Assembly (NCBI RefSeq): GCF_025979705.1
Contig: NZ_CP110136.1
Coordinates: forward strand, 4,298,724 to 4,362,723
DNA: 64,000 bases
Reading direction: 5' to 3'
Origin: Hymenobacter sp. YIM 151858-1
GTDB lineage: Bacteria > Bacteroidota > Bacteroidia > Cytophagales > Hymenobacteraceae
The notes below the pieces were generated by a model that had not been told where the DNA came from, searched no databases, and worked only from the letters and a program-made list of their open reading frames with translations. Of this stretch, positions 25,604 to 33,484 are shown piece by piece. The position numbers and the translations under genes are program-made. The stretch's first letter is position 1; every line of letters starts with the position of its first letter.

Positions 25604-26605
25604 ATGAAAATAACCGCTCTCGATATCCGCCAGAAAACGTTTGAGCGCGCCTTTCGGGGTGTTGATAAAGACGAAGTAGAAGGCTTCCTGCTCACGCTTT
25701 CGCAGCAATGGGAGCGGATGACCGACGAAAACCGCGAACTGCGCCGCCAGCTGGAGCAAGCCCAGCACGATGTGCAGCGCATGCGCGAAGTAGAAACCTC
25801 GCTCTACCGTACCCTTAAAACCGCCGAAGACACCAGCACCAACATTGTGGAGCAGGCCCAGAAATCGGCCGACCAAAAGCTCTACGAGGCCCAAACCATG
25901 GCCGAGCAAGTGCTGGCCGAGGCCCGGCAAAAAGCCCGCGCGGTGGTAGAAGACGCCTACAAGCAAGCCGAGCGCGCCCTCTCCGACATGCAAGCCGAGG
26001 TAAACAACCTAGGGCAGGAGCACCAGCGCCTCGAAGGCGTGTACGACACCCTGGTGCGCGACTTGCAGCAACTGACGACCAACGTGCAGGAGAAAGTAGA
26101 CGAGGCCAAGCAACGGCCCCGCGGCGCGGTGGCGGCCATCCTTTCGAAGGCGGCAAGCGTAAAGGTGAAGCGCGAGGAACCCGCCTCGCCCACAACCGAA
26201 CCAGCCATGTACGTGTCCGCCTCTTCTGCTTCATCTGCCGCCTACATTCCGTCGGCTGCCCCCGCCACGGGTGGCAGCGCTTTCGACGGCGGCGCACCTA
26301 CCAGCCGGCCCATTGGCCCGCAGCCCGGCCGCCAAAACCAGCCCGGCGAGCCTTCGCAGGTACCGGGGCCCGAAATCGACCCGTTGCGCCCGAGCGAAAA
26401 CCCCGGCATTTCCGAGCCGTCGCGCATTCACGTGCCCGATCCGGTGCGCGTGCCCTCGCCCGACGGCCCCCGCATCGAGCCCACCGCTCCGGATATTCAG
26501 CCGATTGGCCCCGGCGGCCCCGAAATTACGCAGCCCTCGCCGGCTACGCACCCGGGCTTAGCCGCCGTAGCCGAAAGCGAGAAATCGTTTTTCGACGAAA
26601 TCTAG
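25604..26605 (+). CDS. DivIVA-domain coiled-coil protein with proline-rich tail
   Basis: Residues 1-30 (MKITALDIRQKTFERAFRGV and KDEVEGFL) match the membrane-binding N-terminus of DivIVA/GpsB proteins. From residue 30 to about 175 a coiled coil continues (EQAQHDVQRMREVE, AEQVLAEARQKARAVVEDAYKQAE). Residues 200-333 are Pro/Ser/Gly-rich with PxP motifs (PGPEIDPLRPSENPG, HVPDPVRVPSPDGP) and appear disordered, ending FFDEI. DivIVA marks curved membrane and organises cell-pole or division factors in Gram-positives. Proteins with this domain also occur in Cytophagales, with unknown role. The tail could serve as a protein-interaction arm. Confidence 0.85.
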   Translation: MKITALDIRQKTFERAFRGVDKDEVEGFLLTLSQQWERMTDENRELRRQLEQAQHDVQRMREVETSLYRTLKTAEDTSTNIVEQAQKSADQKLYEAQTMAEQVLAEARQKARAVVEDAYKQAERALSDMQAEVNNLGQEHQRLEGVYDTLVRDLQQLTTNVQEKVDEAKQRPRGAVAAILSKAASVKVKREEPASPTTEPAMYVSASSASSAAYIPSAAPATGGSAFDGGAPTSRPIGPQPGRQNQPGEPSQVPGPEIDPLRPSENPGISEPSRIHVPDPVRVPSPDGPRIEPTAPDIQPIGPGGPEITQPSPATHPGLAAVAESEKSFFDEI

Positions 26606-26608
26606 GAC

Positions 26609-26648
26609 CACGGATTCAACCGGATTTTTCGGATTCCACGGATTTTGT
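26609..26648 (+). repeat. CGGATT word array after the DivIVA-domain gene
   Basis: The hexamer CGGATT occurs four times within 40 bases, twice as CCACGGATT, starting 4 bases after the stop codon. Arrays of this kind are common in genomes of Bacteroidota. The ends (CCAC and GTGG) allow a small hairpin. Confidence 0.6.
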
Positions 26649-26771
26649 GGACGATTGGCCTGCCCCCGGGGGCAGGCTTTTTTGTTTCCTTTGCGCCGGC
26701 ACACGGGCCGCACGGGTTGGCTGCAGCCGATGCGCAAACCCTAGGTGCCGCGGCGCTTCGGAGCCGGAAGA

Positions 26772-26805
26772 GCACTAACTCACTAACTCGCCAACTCACT
26801 AACTG
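26772..26805 (+). repeat. CACTAACT tandem array before folB
   Basis: Four copies of an 8-base word (CACTAACT, one of them altered to CGCCAACT) stand in tandem, ending 15 bases before the folB ATG. The copy number could vary by slippage and so alter the folB leader. No inverted partner is present after the preceding stop codon. Confidence 0.65.
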
Positions 26806-26819
26806 AAACAGCTGAACCC

Positions 26820-27191
26820 ATGGGCCATATTGCACTCGAAGGACTGGAGTTTTTTGCCTTTCACGGCTACTACGACGAGGAACAGAAGATCGGAAACAAG
26901 TACGGCGTGGATTTGCGCGTGCGCACCAACCTGTACCGCGCCGGCAGCACCGACCACCTTTCCGAAACCGTGAACTACGAAGTGCTTTACCGTATGGTGG
27001 CCGAAGAAATGCAGGCCCCGGCCCGCTTGCTCGAGCACCTGGCGCACCGCATCATCGACCGCATTTTGCACGAGTTTGGCCACGTGCGCTGGGTCGAGGT
27101 GAGCGTCTCCAAGTTCAACCCGCCGGTGGGCGGCATCTGCCAGCGCGCCCGCGTTACGCTGAAGCGCAAGCGCCCCGCGCCGGCGTTGTAG
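26820..27191 (+). CDS. folB: Dihydroneopterin aldolase
   Basis: FolB splits 7,8-dihydroneopterin to 6-hydroxymethyl-dihydropterin and glycolaldehyde in folate synthesis. The 123-residue protein shows ALEGLEFFAFHGYYDEEQKIGNKYGVDL with the conserved Glu21, the substrate-binding Tyr53 (ETVNYEVLY) and the catalytic Lys98 in VSVSKFNPPVGG. Length is normal and the octameric enzyme is cytosolic. Other folate genes are not adjacent, and folE lies 25 kb away. A tandem word array precedes it. Confidence 0.96.
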   Translation: MGHIALEGLEFFAFHGYYDEEQKIGNKYGVDLRVRTNLYRAGSTDHLSETVNYEVLYRMVAEEMQAPARLLEHLAHRIIDRILHEFGHVRWVEVSVSKFNPPVGGICQRARVTLKRKRPAPAL

Positions 27192-27215
27192 GCCCTAGGT
27201 GCCCGCATCCGTTTT

Positions 27216-27250
27216 GCCCGACTGACCACCTAGGCCAGTCGGGCTTTTTT
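27216..27250 (+). terminator. Terminator of folB
   Basis: Stem GCCCGACTG (27216-27224) with CAGTCGGGC (27236-27244) is followed by six T residues. The loop contains a CCTAGG palindrome. Confidence 0.88.
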
Positions 27251-27367
27251 GCTTTAAGTGCGTTTGCGGGCAGCATGTAGCGCGGACTTTGGCTACGCCG
27301 ACCTGCGGTTGCAGTCCGCGGCCACGGATGGTAATTTCTGTTTTCGGACCTAGAAAGCTAACGCGGT

Positions 27368-27467
27368 GTAGCGTGGGCTTCAGCCCGCGTTTGCCAGAAC
27401 GAAATCGTCAGTGCAGAACTGTGCGGCACCAATCGTTCGCGCAAACGCGGGCTCAAGCCCACGCTAC
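27368..27467. repeat. MITE-like inverted repeat element
   Basis: The 518-base gap 27192-27709 has no gene between the folB terminator and the blaI promoter. It contains two 26-base arms (27368-27393 and 27442-27467, core GTAGCGTGGGCTTCAGCCC) that are inverted copies with one mismatch. Each arm is itself nearly palindromic. Upstream at 27277-27335 a weaker related pair (GTAGCGCGGACTTTGG and GCAGTCCGCGG) is visible. This resembles small non-autonomous repeat elements. I see nothing else in 27470-27620. Confidence 0.7.
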
Positions 27468-27620
27468 TCGGCGCCGCGCCAGCCACCGTTGTGTTCAGCA
27501 AGCCTACAACCAACCACGTTTTGCACTGAAAGCAGGCCGTTTCATTCTGCCGAAAATACCTGGGCAACGCCTTGCAAGCCAGGCAACCAGCGGCGGTAAT
27601 TGGTGTCGGTGAGCAGGCTG

Positions 27621-27693
27621 CACGAAATATTTCGTAGCATTTGCTTGACTTCTACGATGTGTTTCGTATATGTTTGTTACGAAACGTTTCGTA
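27621..27693 (+). promoter_or_regulatory. Promoter of the blaI-like operon with three operators
   Basis: The -33 element TTG (27645-27647), a 21-base spacer and the -7 box TATGTTTG (27669-27676) match the Bacteroidota consensus. Three copies of a 16-base dyad surround them: 27621-27636 (CACGAAATATTTCGTA), 27653-27668 (TACGATGTGTTTCGTA) and 27678-27693 (TACGAAACGTTTCGTA, extended to an 18-base perfect palindrome). The consensus is TACGAAAnnTTTCGTA. The second dyad sits between the promoter boxes and the third covers the likely transcription start. A repressor bound here would block RNA polymerase. The encoded BlaI-type protein is the obvious candidate (inference). Confidence 0.85.
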
Positions 27694-27709
27694 ACGACGC
27701 ACCTGAGCA

Positions 27710-28123
27710 ATGAGCAAGAAGAACATACCGCGCCCGACGGAATCGGAGCTGGAGATTTTGCAAGTGCTGTGGCAGCATGGCCCCAGCACGGTACGCTTTG
27801 TAAACGACGAGCTGAGCAAGCGCCGCGACGTGGGCTACACCACCACGCTGAAGCTGCTGCAGCTGATGCACGAAAAAGGCATCGTTACCCGCGACGACTC
27901 GAGCCGCACCCACGTGTACCGAGCCGCGCTGCGCGAGCAGGAAACCCAAGGCATGCTCATCGACCGCCTGCTGGATGCTGCCTTCGGGGGCTCGGCCCTG
28001 AAGCTGGTGCAGCAGGCCCTGGGCAACCGCCAAACCAGCCGCGAGGAGCTCGACCAGATCCGCAACCTGCTCGACAGCATCGACAACCAAAACCCAACCG
28101 CCGACCCCGATGAACTGGCTTGA
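27710..28123 (+). CDS. BlaI/MecI/CopY-family transcriptional repressor
   Basis: This 137-residue winged-helix repressor shows the family pattern. It begins IPRPTESELEILQVLWQHGPSTVRFVNDELSKRRDVGYTTTLKLLQLMHEKGIVTRDD with the recognition helix around GYTTTLKLL. A helical dimerisation tail follows (residues 80-137, GGSALKLVQQALGNRQTSREELDQIRNLLDS). Family members dimerise on dyads upstream of their own operon and are inactivated by cleavage triggered through a BlaR1/MecR1 metalloprotease. The next gene encodes such an M56 protein and overlaps it by 14 bases. Three matching dyads lie just upstream, so autoregulation is likely. Confidence 0.95.
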   Translation: MSKKNIPRPTESELEILQVLWQHGPSTVRFVNDELSKRRDVGYTTTLKLLQLMHEKGIVTRDDSSRTHVYRAALREQETQGMLIDRLLDAAFGGSALKLVQQALGNRQTSREELDQIRNLLDSIDNQNPTADPDELA

Positions 28124-30683
28124 GAACTTGCTAACGCCTGCGTTGGTGCGGGCGGTAGGCTACACCATTCTGCACTCGTTGTGGCAGGGGGCGGTGGTGG
28201 CCATTGCGCTGGCCGGCTTGCTGCTGCTGCTGCGCCGCCACTCGCCGCAGGTGCGCTACGGCGCTACGGCCGCCGCCCTGGGGTTGGTGCTGCTGCTGGC
28301 CGCCGTTACGTTTGTGCGCTACTACCTCACGGCGCTGCCCGGCGCTAGCAACGGCCCCGTAACGGCCGTGCTGATGGTATCGGATGCGGTGGGTGCCCAA
28401 AGCAACGCCAACGGCGCCGCGCTGCTGGCCCCCGATGGCCCCCTGAGCCTCAAAACCGTGCTGCGCTACACCGAGCAGCACCTGCCGCTGCTGGTAACGC
28501 TGTGGTTTATGGGCCTGCTCACGATGACGCTGCGCATGCTCGGCGGCCTGGCCTACGTGCAGCGCCTGCGCCACTACGGCACGCAGCCCCTGGGTGTGGC
28601 CTGGCAAAATCGCCTGGCCAACCTGGCCGAGCGCGCCGGCCTGCAGCGCCCGGTGGCCCTCATGGAGTCGTCGATGGTGCGCGTGCCCATGGTTATTGGC
28701 CACCTGCGCCCCGTTATTCTGCTGCCCCTAGGTGCCGTGGCGGGTTTATCGACGCTGCAGCTCGAGGCCATTCTGGCCCACGAGCTGGCCCACGTGGTGC
28801 GGCGCGACTACCTCGTAAACCTGTTGCAATCGGTAGCCGAAATCCTGTTGTTCTACCACCCGGCGGTGTGGTTCCTGACGGCCACGCTGCGCTCGGAGCG
28901 CGAAAACTGCTGCGACGACGTAGCCGCCTCGCTCTGCGGCAACCCGCTGGTGCTGGCCCGCGCCCTGGCTGCGCTGGCCGAGCTGGGCCTCGAACGTGCC
29001 GTAGCCCCGCGCCTGACGATGGCAGCCGTGGGGCCCAAGGGCTCGTTGCTGGGCCGGGTGCGCCGCCTGGTGCAAGGCCGCACGGCGCCCACTTTCTCCG
29101 AAGGATTTATGGCCGCCTGCGTGGTAATGGGCGGCTTGGTGCTGCTGTCGTTTACAGCTGCCGCCGCTTTGGCCAACCCGCGCCTCGCTGCCGAAGCGCC
29201 GCGCCTGCTCCGCTCCACCGTTCTGAAGCCCTTTATCCCCGATGTTGAGGCCGCGCTGCCCCCGGTTGATGCGTGCCCCGATGACGCCGCGCTGGCTGCC
29301 GTGCCGGTTGCCAACCGCGCTGCCGCCGCCGACGATGACGACGACAAGCGCAAGCGCAAAAACAAGCGCAACGGCGACACCCGCGTAGTGGTGGTGGATA
29401 GAACCCTTGCTACCCGCGGCCGCCGCGGCGAGCCCGGCACCGTGGTTATCGAGAAAGACAAGAAAGGCCGCCTGAAAGAGCTGTACGTGAACGGCCAACG
29501 CGTGGAAACCGGTGAGGCCGACCGCCGCGGCGGAAAATCAGCGAAGCCCAACGAGGAAGTTCGCGTAATTCAGCTGCCGGCTGCGGCCTCCGGGCGCCAC
29601 TTTACGCCGGGCACCTACGAGTTTCACTTCGATAACGGCCTCGACGAGAAGCGGCTCCGCAGCCAGCTGCGCCGGCTGGAGGTGGGCCCCGGCGTGGTGG
29701 CAGGGCCTTCCGAAGGCGAAGTGCGCGTGATTACCCGCGAGGCGCTGGTATCGGCCGAGCGCGCCCTGGCCAAGGCCCGCACCAGCGGCGAGCTGAGCGA
29801 GGAAGAACGCGAACGGATTGAAGAGGAACTGGACCGCATCCGCGAGCAGCGCGACGAAATGCGCGAGCGTGATGCCGAGCAGCGCGCCCGCGAGGCCGAA
29901 GTGCGCAGCCGCTATAACGAGGAGCGCGCCCGCTACAACGAAGAAAGAGCGCGGTACAGCGAAGAACGCGCCCGCGCAAACGAGGAGCGCGCCCGCGAGC
30001 GGGAAGCCCGCGCCCGGGAGCGTGAGGCCGAAGCCCGCGAACGGGAGCGGAAGTTCCGCGAAGGGGAGGAGGCGTTCATTAAAGAGCTGAGCAAGGAAGG
30101 CCTCATCAGCGACCCCAGCTCCTTCCAGCTGCTGCTGAACAACTCGCGCATGGTGGTAAACGGCAAAGAGCAGCCCGAGAGCATGCGCCGCAAGTTCCTG
30201 GACCTCTGGGCCAAGCATACCGGCCGCACCATGTCGGGCTCCACCTCGCTTTCCATCAGCCGCAACGGCGGCAACTCCAACATCTGGATTTCGGGCAGTG
30301 ATGCCGGCCAGGGCATGGTGGCCCCTCCGGCCGCGCCGGTGCCGCCGGTGCCCCCCGTGCCCCCCACGCCGCGCGCACCTAGGGCGCCCCGCGGCAGGGC
30401 TGGCTCGATGGATCCGCTGCCGCCGCTGCCGCCTGCGGCACCTAGGGCCCCGCGCGGCCCAAGCCGCAGCGCCATGGTAAACGGCGTGAACCTGGGCGAA
30501 GAGCTGCGCAAGGATGGCCTCATCGGCGACGCCGACCGCAGCTATGAATTCCGCCTGAACAACACCGAAATGGTGGTGAACGGCAAAAAGCAACCCGCCG
30601 CCACGGCCAGCAAATACCGCAAGCTGCTGGGCGGCGACAAAGGCGGCAAAGTCGATATCAACATCGTGCTGAAAGAAGACTGA
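28110..30683 (+). CDS. M56-family (BlaR1-like) sensor peptidase with long C-terminal domain
   Basis: The 857-residue membrane protein has four N-terminal hydrophobic segments and the M56 zinc protease motif HELAH at 224-228, followed by SERENCCDDVAASLCG. After a last membrane helix (about residues 335-355) comes a long extracytoplasmic part. It has a charged stretch, a Glu/Arg coiled coil at about 547-655 built of an EERARYN-type repeat, a Pro-rich linker at about 737-787, and two copies of a 45-residue module (about 656-700 and 794-841). The modules share EL-KEGLI, LNN--MVVNGK-QP. No penicillin-binding sensor domain is present, so the signal is unlikely to be a beta-lactam bound as in BlaR1. 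It probably triggers inactivation of the overlapping BlaI-type repressor. Confidence 0.9.
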   Translation: MNWLENLLTPALVRAVGYTILHSLWQGAVVAIALAGLLLLLRRHSPQVRYGATAAALGLVLLLAAVTFVRYYLTALPGASNGPVTAVLMVSDAVGAQSNANGAALLAPDGPLSLKTVLRYTEQHLPLLVTLWFMGLLTMTLRMLGGLAYVQRLRHYGTQPLGVAWQNRLANLAERAGLQRPVALMESSMVRVPMVIGHLRPVILLPLGAVAGLSTLQLEAILAHELAHVVRRDYLVNLLQSVAEILLFYHPAVWFLTATLRSERENCCDDVAASLCGNPLVLARALAALAELGLERAVAPRLTMAAVGPKGSLLGRVRRLVQGRTAPTFSEGFMAACVVMGGLVLLSFTAAAALANPRLAAEAPRLLRSTVLKPFIPDVEAALPPVDACPDDAALAAVPVANRAAAADDDDDKRKRKNKRNGDTRVVVVDRTLATRGRRGEPGTVVIEKDKKGRLKELYVNGQRVETGEADRRGGKSAKPNEEVRVIQLPAAASGRHFTPGTYEFHFDNGLDEKRLRSQLRRLEVGPGVVAGPSEGEVRVITREALVSAERALAKARTSGELSEEERERIEEELDRIREQRDEMRERDAEQRAREAEVRSRYNEERARYNEERARYSEERARANEERAREREARAREREAEARERERKFREGEEAFIKELSKEGLISDPSSFQLLLNNSRMVVNGKEQPESMRRKFLDLWAKHTGRTMSGSTSLSISRNGGNSNIWISGSDAGQGMVAPPAAPVPPVPPVPPTPRAPRAPRGRAGSMDPLPPLPPAAPRAPRGPSRSAMVNGVNLGEELRKDGLIGDADRSYEFRLNNTEMVVNGKKQPAATASKYRKLLGGDKGGKVDINIVLKED

Positions 30684-30742
30684 TTGCCCCTGCCCCAAGC
30701 CGCTGCGCAACTATCTGCCACACAGGCACGGGTAAGCAGCCA

Positions 30743-30782
30743 AAGCCGGCCGGGGTAACTGCCCCGGCCGGCTTATTTTTTC
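30743..30782 (+). terminator. Terminator of the blaI-M56 operon
   Basis: A GC-rich 13-base stem (30743-30755 with 30762-30774, core AAGCCGGCCGGGG) is followed by ATTTTTT. It lies 60 bases after the stop codon. Confidence 0.88.
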
Positions 30783-30830
30783 CGTTCGCACCTAGGGGGG
30801 CCCGGGTCTGCAGATTGGCTGCTTCCTTTG

Positions 30831-30846
30831 TCACATAAATATGTGA
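30831..30846. promoter_or_regulatory. Palindrome upstream of the DUF5916 gene
   Basis: TCACATAAATATGTGA is a perfect 6-4-6 dyad in an otherwise GC-rich region, 85 bases before the ATG at 30932. It may be an operator for an unidentified regulator. Confidence 0.4.
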
Positions 30847-30931
30847 TACCCCACAGGCAACCGCGTAGGGGGCAACTGCATCTATTAGCCCAATCCGCCA
30901 TTTACCGTTCATTTTTGTGCCTTCGTTGCCC

Positions 30932-33469
30932 ATGCTCACTCGTACGCTGCTGGTTTTGTTGTTTGGCTTATGGATGCGTTCGGCGTGGGCGCAAGCACCG
31001 GCGCCACCCGTAGCCAAGCCCGGCAAGCAGCTGCAGGCGCTGCGCATTGCCGAGCCCGTGAAGCTCGACGGCCAGCTCGACGAACCGGCCTGGCAGCAAG
31101 CCCCCGTGGCCACCGATTTCGTGGAAAACCAGCCCACGCCCGGCCGCCCCGAAAAGCACAAAACCGAGGTGCGCGTGCTCTACGACAACCAGCACCTGTA
31201 CATCGGGGCCGTGATGCACGACATCTCGCCCGACTCGATTTTGCGCGAGCTCAGCCAGCGCGACGACATCAACAACTCCGACTGGTTTGGGGTGTTTCTC
31301 GACACGTACCACGACAAGCAGAACGGCTACGGCTTTATCGTAACCTCGGGCGGGGTGCAGCTCGATGCCCGCTACTCGCCCGCCAACGGCGAAGACGGCA
31401 ACTGGAACGCCGTGTGGGACTCGCGCACCGCCATCCGGGGTACCGATTGGGTAGCCGAGCTGCGCATTCCGTACTCGGCCATTCGGTTTGCGCCCGCCAC
31501 GGGCGGCGTGGCGCCGGTGTGGGGCCTCAACTTTGCGCGCCAGCGCCAGATAACGCGCCAAAAGTTTTTCTGGAACGAGCTGCGGCCCGAAGTAGACGGC
31601 TTCGTGAACCAGTGGGGCACCCTGCACGACCTGCGCGACATCAAGCCACCCCTGCGCCTCTCGCTCACGCCCTACGTGTCGGGCTACGTGAATGACAACC
31701 CCCTGAACGCGGAAGGGCAGCGGCGCACCACCACGGCCTTCAACGGCGGGGCCGACGTGAAGTGGGGCATCAACGAGAGCTTTACGCTCGATGCCACCTT
31801 GGTGCCGGACTTCGGGCAGGTGCAGAGCGACAACCAGGTGCTGAACCTCTCGCCCTTTGAGGTGCAGTTCGCCGAAAACCGGCAGTTCTTCACCGAGGGC
31901 ACCGAGCTGTTTAACAAGGGCAACCTGTTCTACTCGCGCCGGGTGGGCGCCACGCCCATCGGTTTCTACCAGGTACAAGCGGGCGAGAACGAAAAGATCA
32001 TCCGCAACCCGGCCGAGACGCGCCTGCTCAACGCCACCAAGGTGTCGGGGCGCACGCGCAAAGGCCTGGGCATCGGCGTGTTCAACGCCCTGAGCAACGA
32101 CGTGTACGCCACCGTGCGCAACGAGGAAACCGGCCAGGAGCGCACCGTCAAAACCCAGCCCTTCAGCAACTACAACATTACGGTGCTGGATCAGTCGCTG
32201 AAGAATAACTCCTACGTCTCGCTCATCAACACCAACGTAACGCGTTGGGGCCAAACCTACGACGCCAACGTGACGGGCGGCCTGTTCCGCTTCGCCAACA
32301 AAAGCAACTCGTACGCCGTGGATGGCCGCGTGGTGTACTCGCGGCGCCGCGGCAACCGCTTCGGCTCCGACGAGCAAATCGACGACCGCGACGGGTTTAA
32401 ATACTCGCTGGGCGTAGGCAAAATCAGCGGCGCGTTCACCTGGAATCTGAGCCACGGCATCGAGTCGGACCGCTACAACCCCAACGACCTGGGCATTTTA
32501 TTCGGCAACAACAAAATTTCGCAGGAGCTGCAGCTGCGCTACAACAAGTTCAAGCCCTTCTGGAAGGTTAATAACCTCTCGACTTACCTGGGCACCTACT
32601 ACGGGTTGTTGTTTTCGCCGACCCGCTACCAGGCCGTAAACGTGTATGGCGGCGCCAATACCACCTTCACCAAGCACTTCATCAGCACGGGCTTTTACTT
32701 CGAGCTGTACCCCGTAACGCGCGACTACTTCGAGCCGCGCCAGTACCCGCTGGGCCGCTACTTCGTGAGACGGCCAGCCAACGCAGTGGTGGGGGGCTAC
32801 GTGTCGTCGGACTACCGCAAAAAGCTGGCGGTGGATTTGAACGCCAACCTGGTGCCCTATGCCGAAGACGACCGCCTGCCGCGCCCGCGTCGGTTGGATG
32901 TTAGTTTTGGCCTCTCGCCCCGTTACCGCGTCAACAACCAGCTGAATTTCCGCTACAGCGTTAACTGGAGCCTGAACCACAACCAGATTGGCTACGTGAA
33001 CGGGGGGATGAGCAGCAGCGAACCGCTCGATCAGGACTTCCTGGGGCAGGTAATCCTGGGCCGCCGCAACGTGGTAACGGTGTCGAACGTGCTGCAAACG
33101 GCCTACACGTTCACCAACCGCATGTCGCTGACGGTGCGCACGCGCCACTACACCAGCAACGTGCGCTACCGCGACTTTGCGCGCCTGAGCCCCGGCGGCG
33201 ACGAGGAGCTGGTGGACTACCGCCGCAACCGCGACAACACCTACAACGCCTTCAACATCGATGCGGTGTACTCGTGGTGGTTTGCGCCCGGCTCGCAGGT
33301 GAGCGTGGTGTGGAAGAACGCCGGCAGCACTTTCCTGCAGGCCGAGCAAGCCACTCCGCTGTACTTCGATAACCTGAGCAACACCATCAACACCCCGCAC
33401 AACAACTCCATATCCATCAAGGTGTTGTACTTCCTCGATTACCTGGCCCTGCGCCCCAAGCGCGGGTAA
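30932..33469 (+). CDS. DUF5916 protein with CBM9-like N-terminal domain
   Basis: The 845-residue exported protein has a signal peptide (ending SAWAQ). A CBM9-like beta-sandwich (about 30-220) carries KLDGQLDEPAWQQAPVATDFVENQPTPGRP, VRVLYDNQHLYIGAVMHD, SDWFGVFLDTYHDKQNGYGF and WVAELRIPYSAIRF. A DUF5916 region with beta-barrel texture runs to the end (ATLVPDFGQVQSDNQVLNLSPFEVQFAENRQFFTEG). Family members are common in Bacteroidota and are probably outer-membrane proteins. Their substrate is unknown. The ATG at 30932 is preferred to the GTG at 30917. No CCTAGG site occurs in its whole length, unlike most neighbours. Confidence 0.9.
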   Translation: MLTRTLLVLLFGLWMRSAWAQAPAPPVAKPGKQLQALRIAEPVKLDGQLDEPAWQQAPVATDFVENQPTPGRPEKHKTEVRVLYDNQHLYIGAVMHDISPDSILRELSQRDDINNSDWFGVFLDTYHDKQNGYGFIVTSGGVQLDARYSPANGEDGNWNAVWDSRTAIRGTDWVAELRIPYSAIRFAPATGGVAPVWGLNFARQRQITRQKFFWNELRPEVDGFVNQWGTLHDLRDIKPPLRLSLTPYVSGYVNDNPLNAEGQRRTTTAFNGGADVKWGINESFTLDATLVPDFGQVQSDNQVLNLSPFEVQFAENRQFFTEGTELFNKGNLFYSRRVGATPIGFYQVQAGENEKIIRNPAETRLLNATKVSGRTRKGLGIGVFNALSNDVYATVRNEETGQERTVKTQPFSNYNITVLDQSLKNNSYVSLINTNVTRWGQTYDANVTGGLFRFANKSNSYAVDGRVVYSRRRGNRFGSDEQIDDRDGFKYSLGVGKISGAFTWNLSHGIESDRYNPNDLGILFGNNKISQELQLRYNKFKPFWKVNNLSTYLGTYYGLLFSPTRYQAVNVYGGANTTFTKHFISTGFYFELYPVTRDYFEPRQYPLGRYFVRRPANAVVGGYVSSDYRKKLAVDLNANLVPYAEDDRLPRPRRLDVSFGLSPRYRVNNQLNFRYSVNWSLNHNQIGYVNGGMSSSEPLDQDFLGQVILGRRNVVTVSNVLQTAYTFTNRMSLTVRTRHYTSNVRYRDFARLSPGGDEELVDYRRNRDNTYNAFNIDAVYSWWFAPGSQVSVVWKNAGSTFLQAEQATPLYFDNLSNTINTPHNNSISIKVLYFLDYLALRPKRG

Positions 33470-33484
33470 TTATTGCTCCTGCCG

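Noticed and set aside
26772..26805. Possible CRISPR-like repeat
   Set aside because: The unit is only 8 bases, in tandem without spacers, and there are no cas genes.
29890..30060. Direct repeats in the M56 gene considered as a DNA-level repeat element
   Set aside because: They encode a coiled coil of repeated EERAR units and stay in frame, so the repetition is explained by the protein.
29538..30710. 390-residue antisense ORF over the M56 protein coiled coil
   Set aside because: It mirrors the repeated Glu/Arg and proline codons of the sense gene and has no start signal or family likeness.
30968..32455. 495-residue antisense ORF inside the DUF5916 gene
   Set aside because: It is a frame shadow of a high-GC gene, without family motifs, and its sequence is dominated by Val/Ala/Gly/His patterns expected from antisense reading of GC-rich codons.
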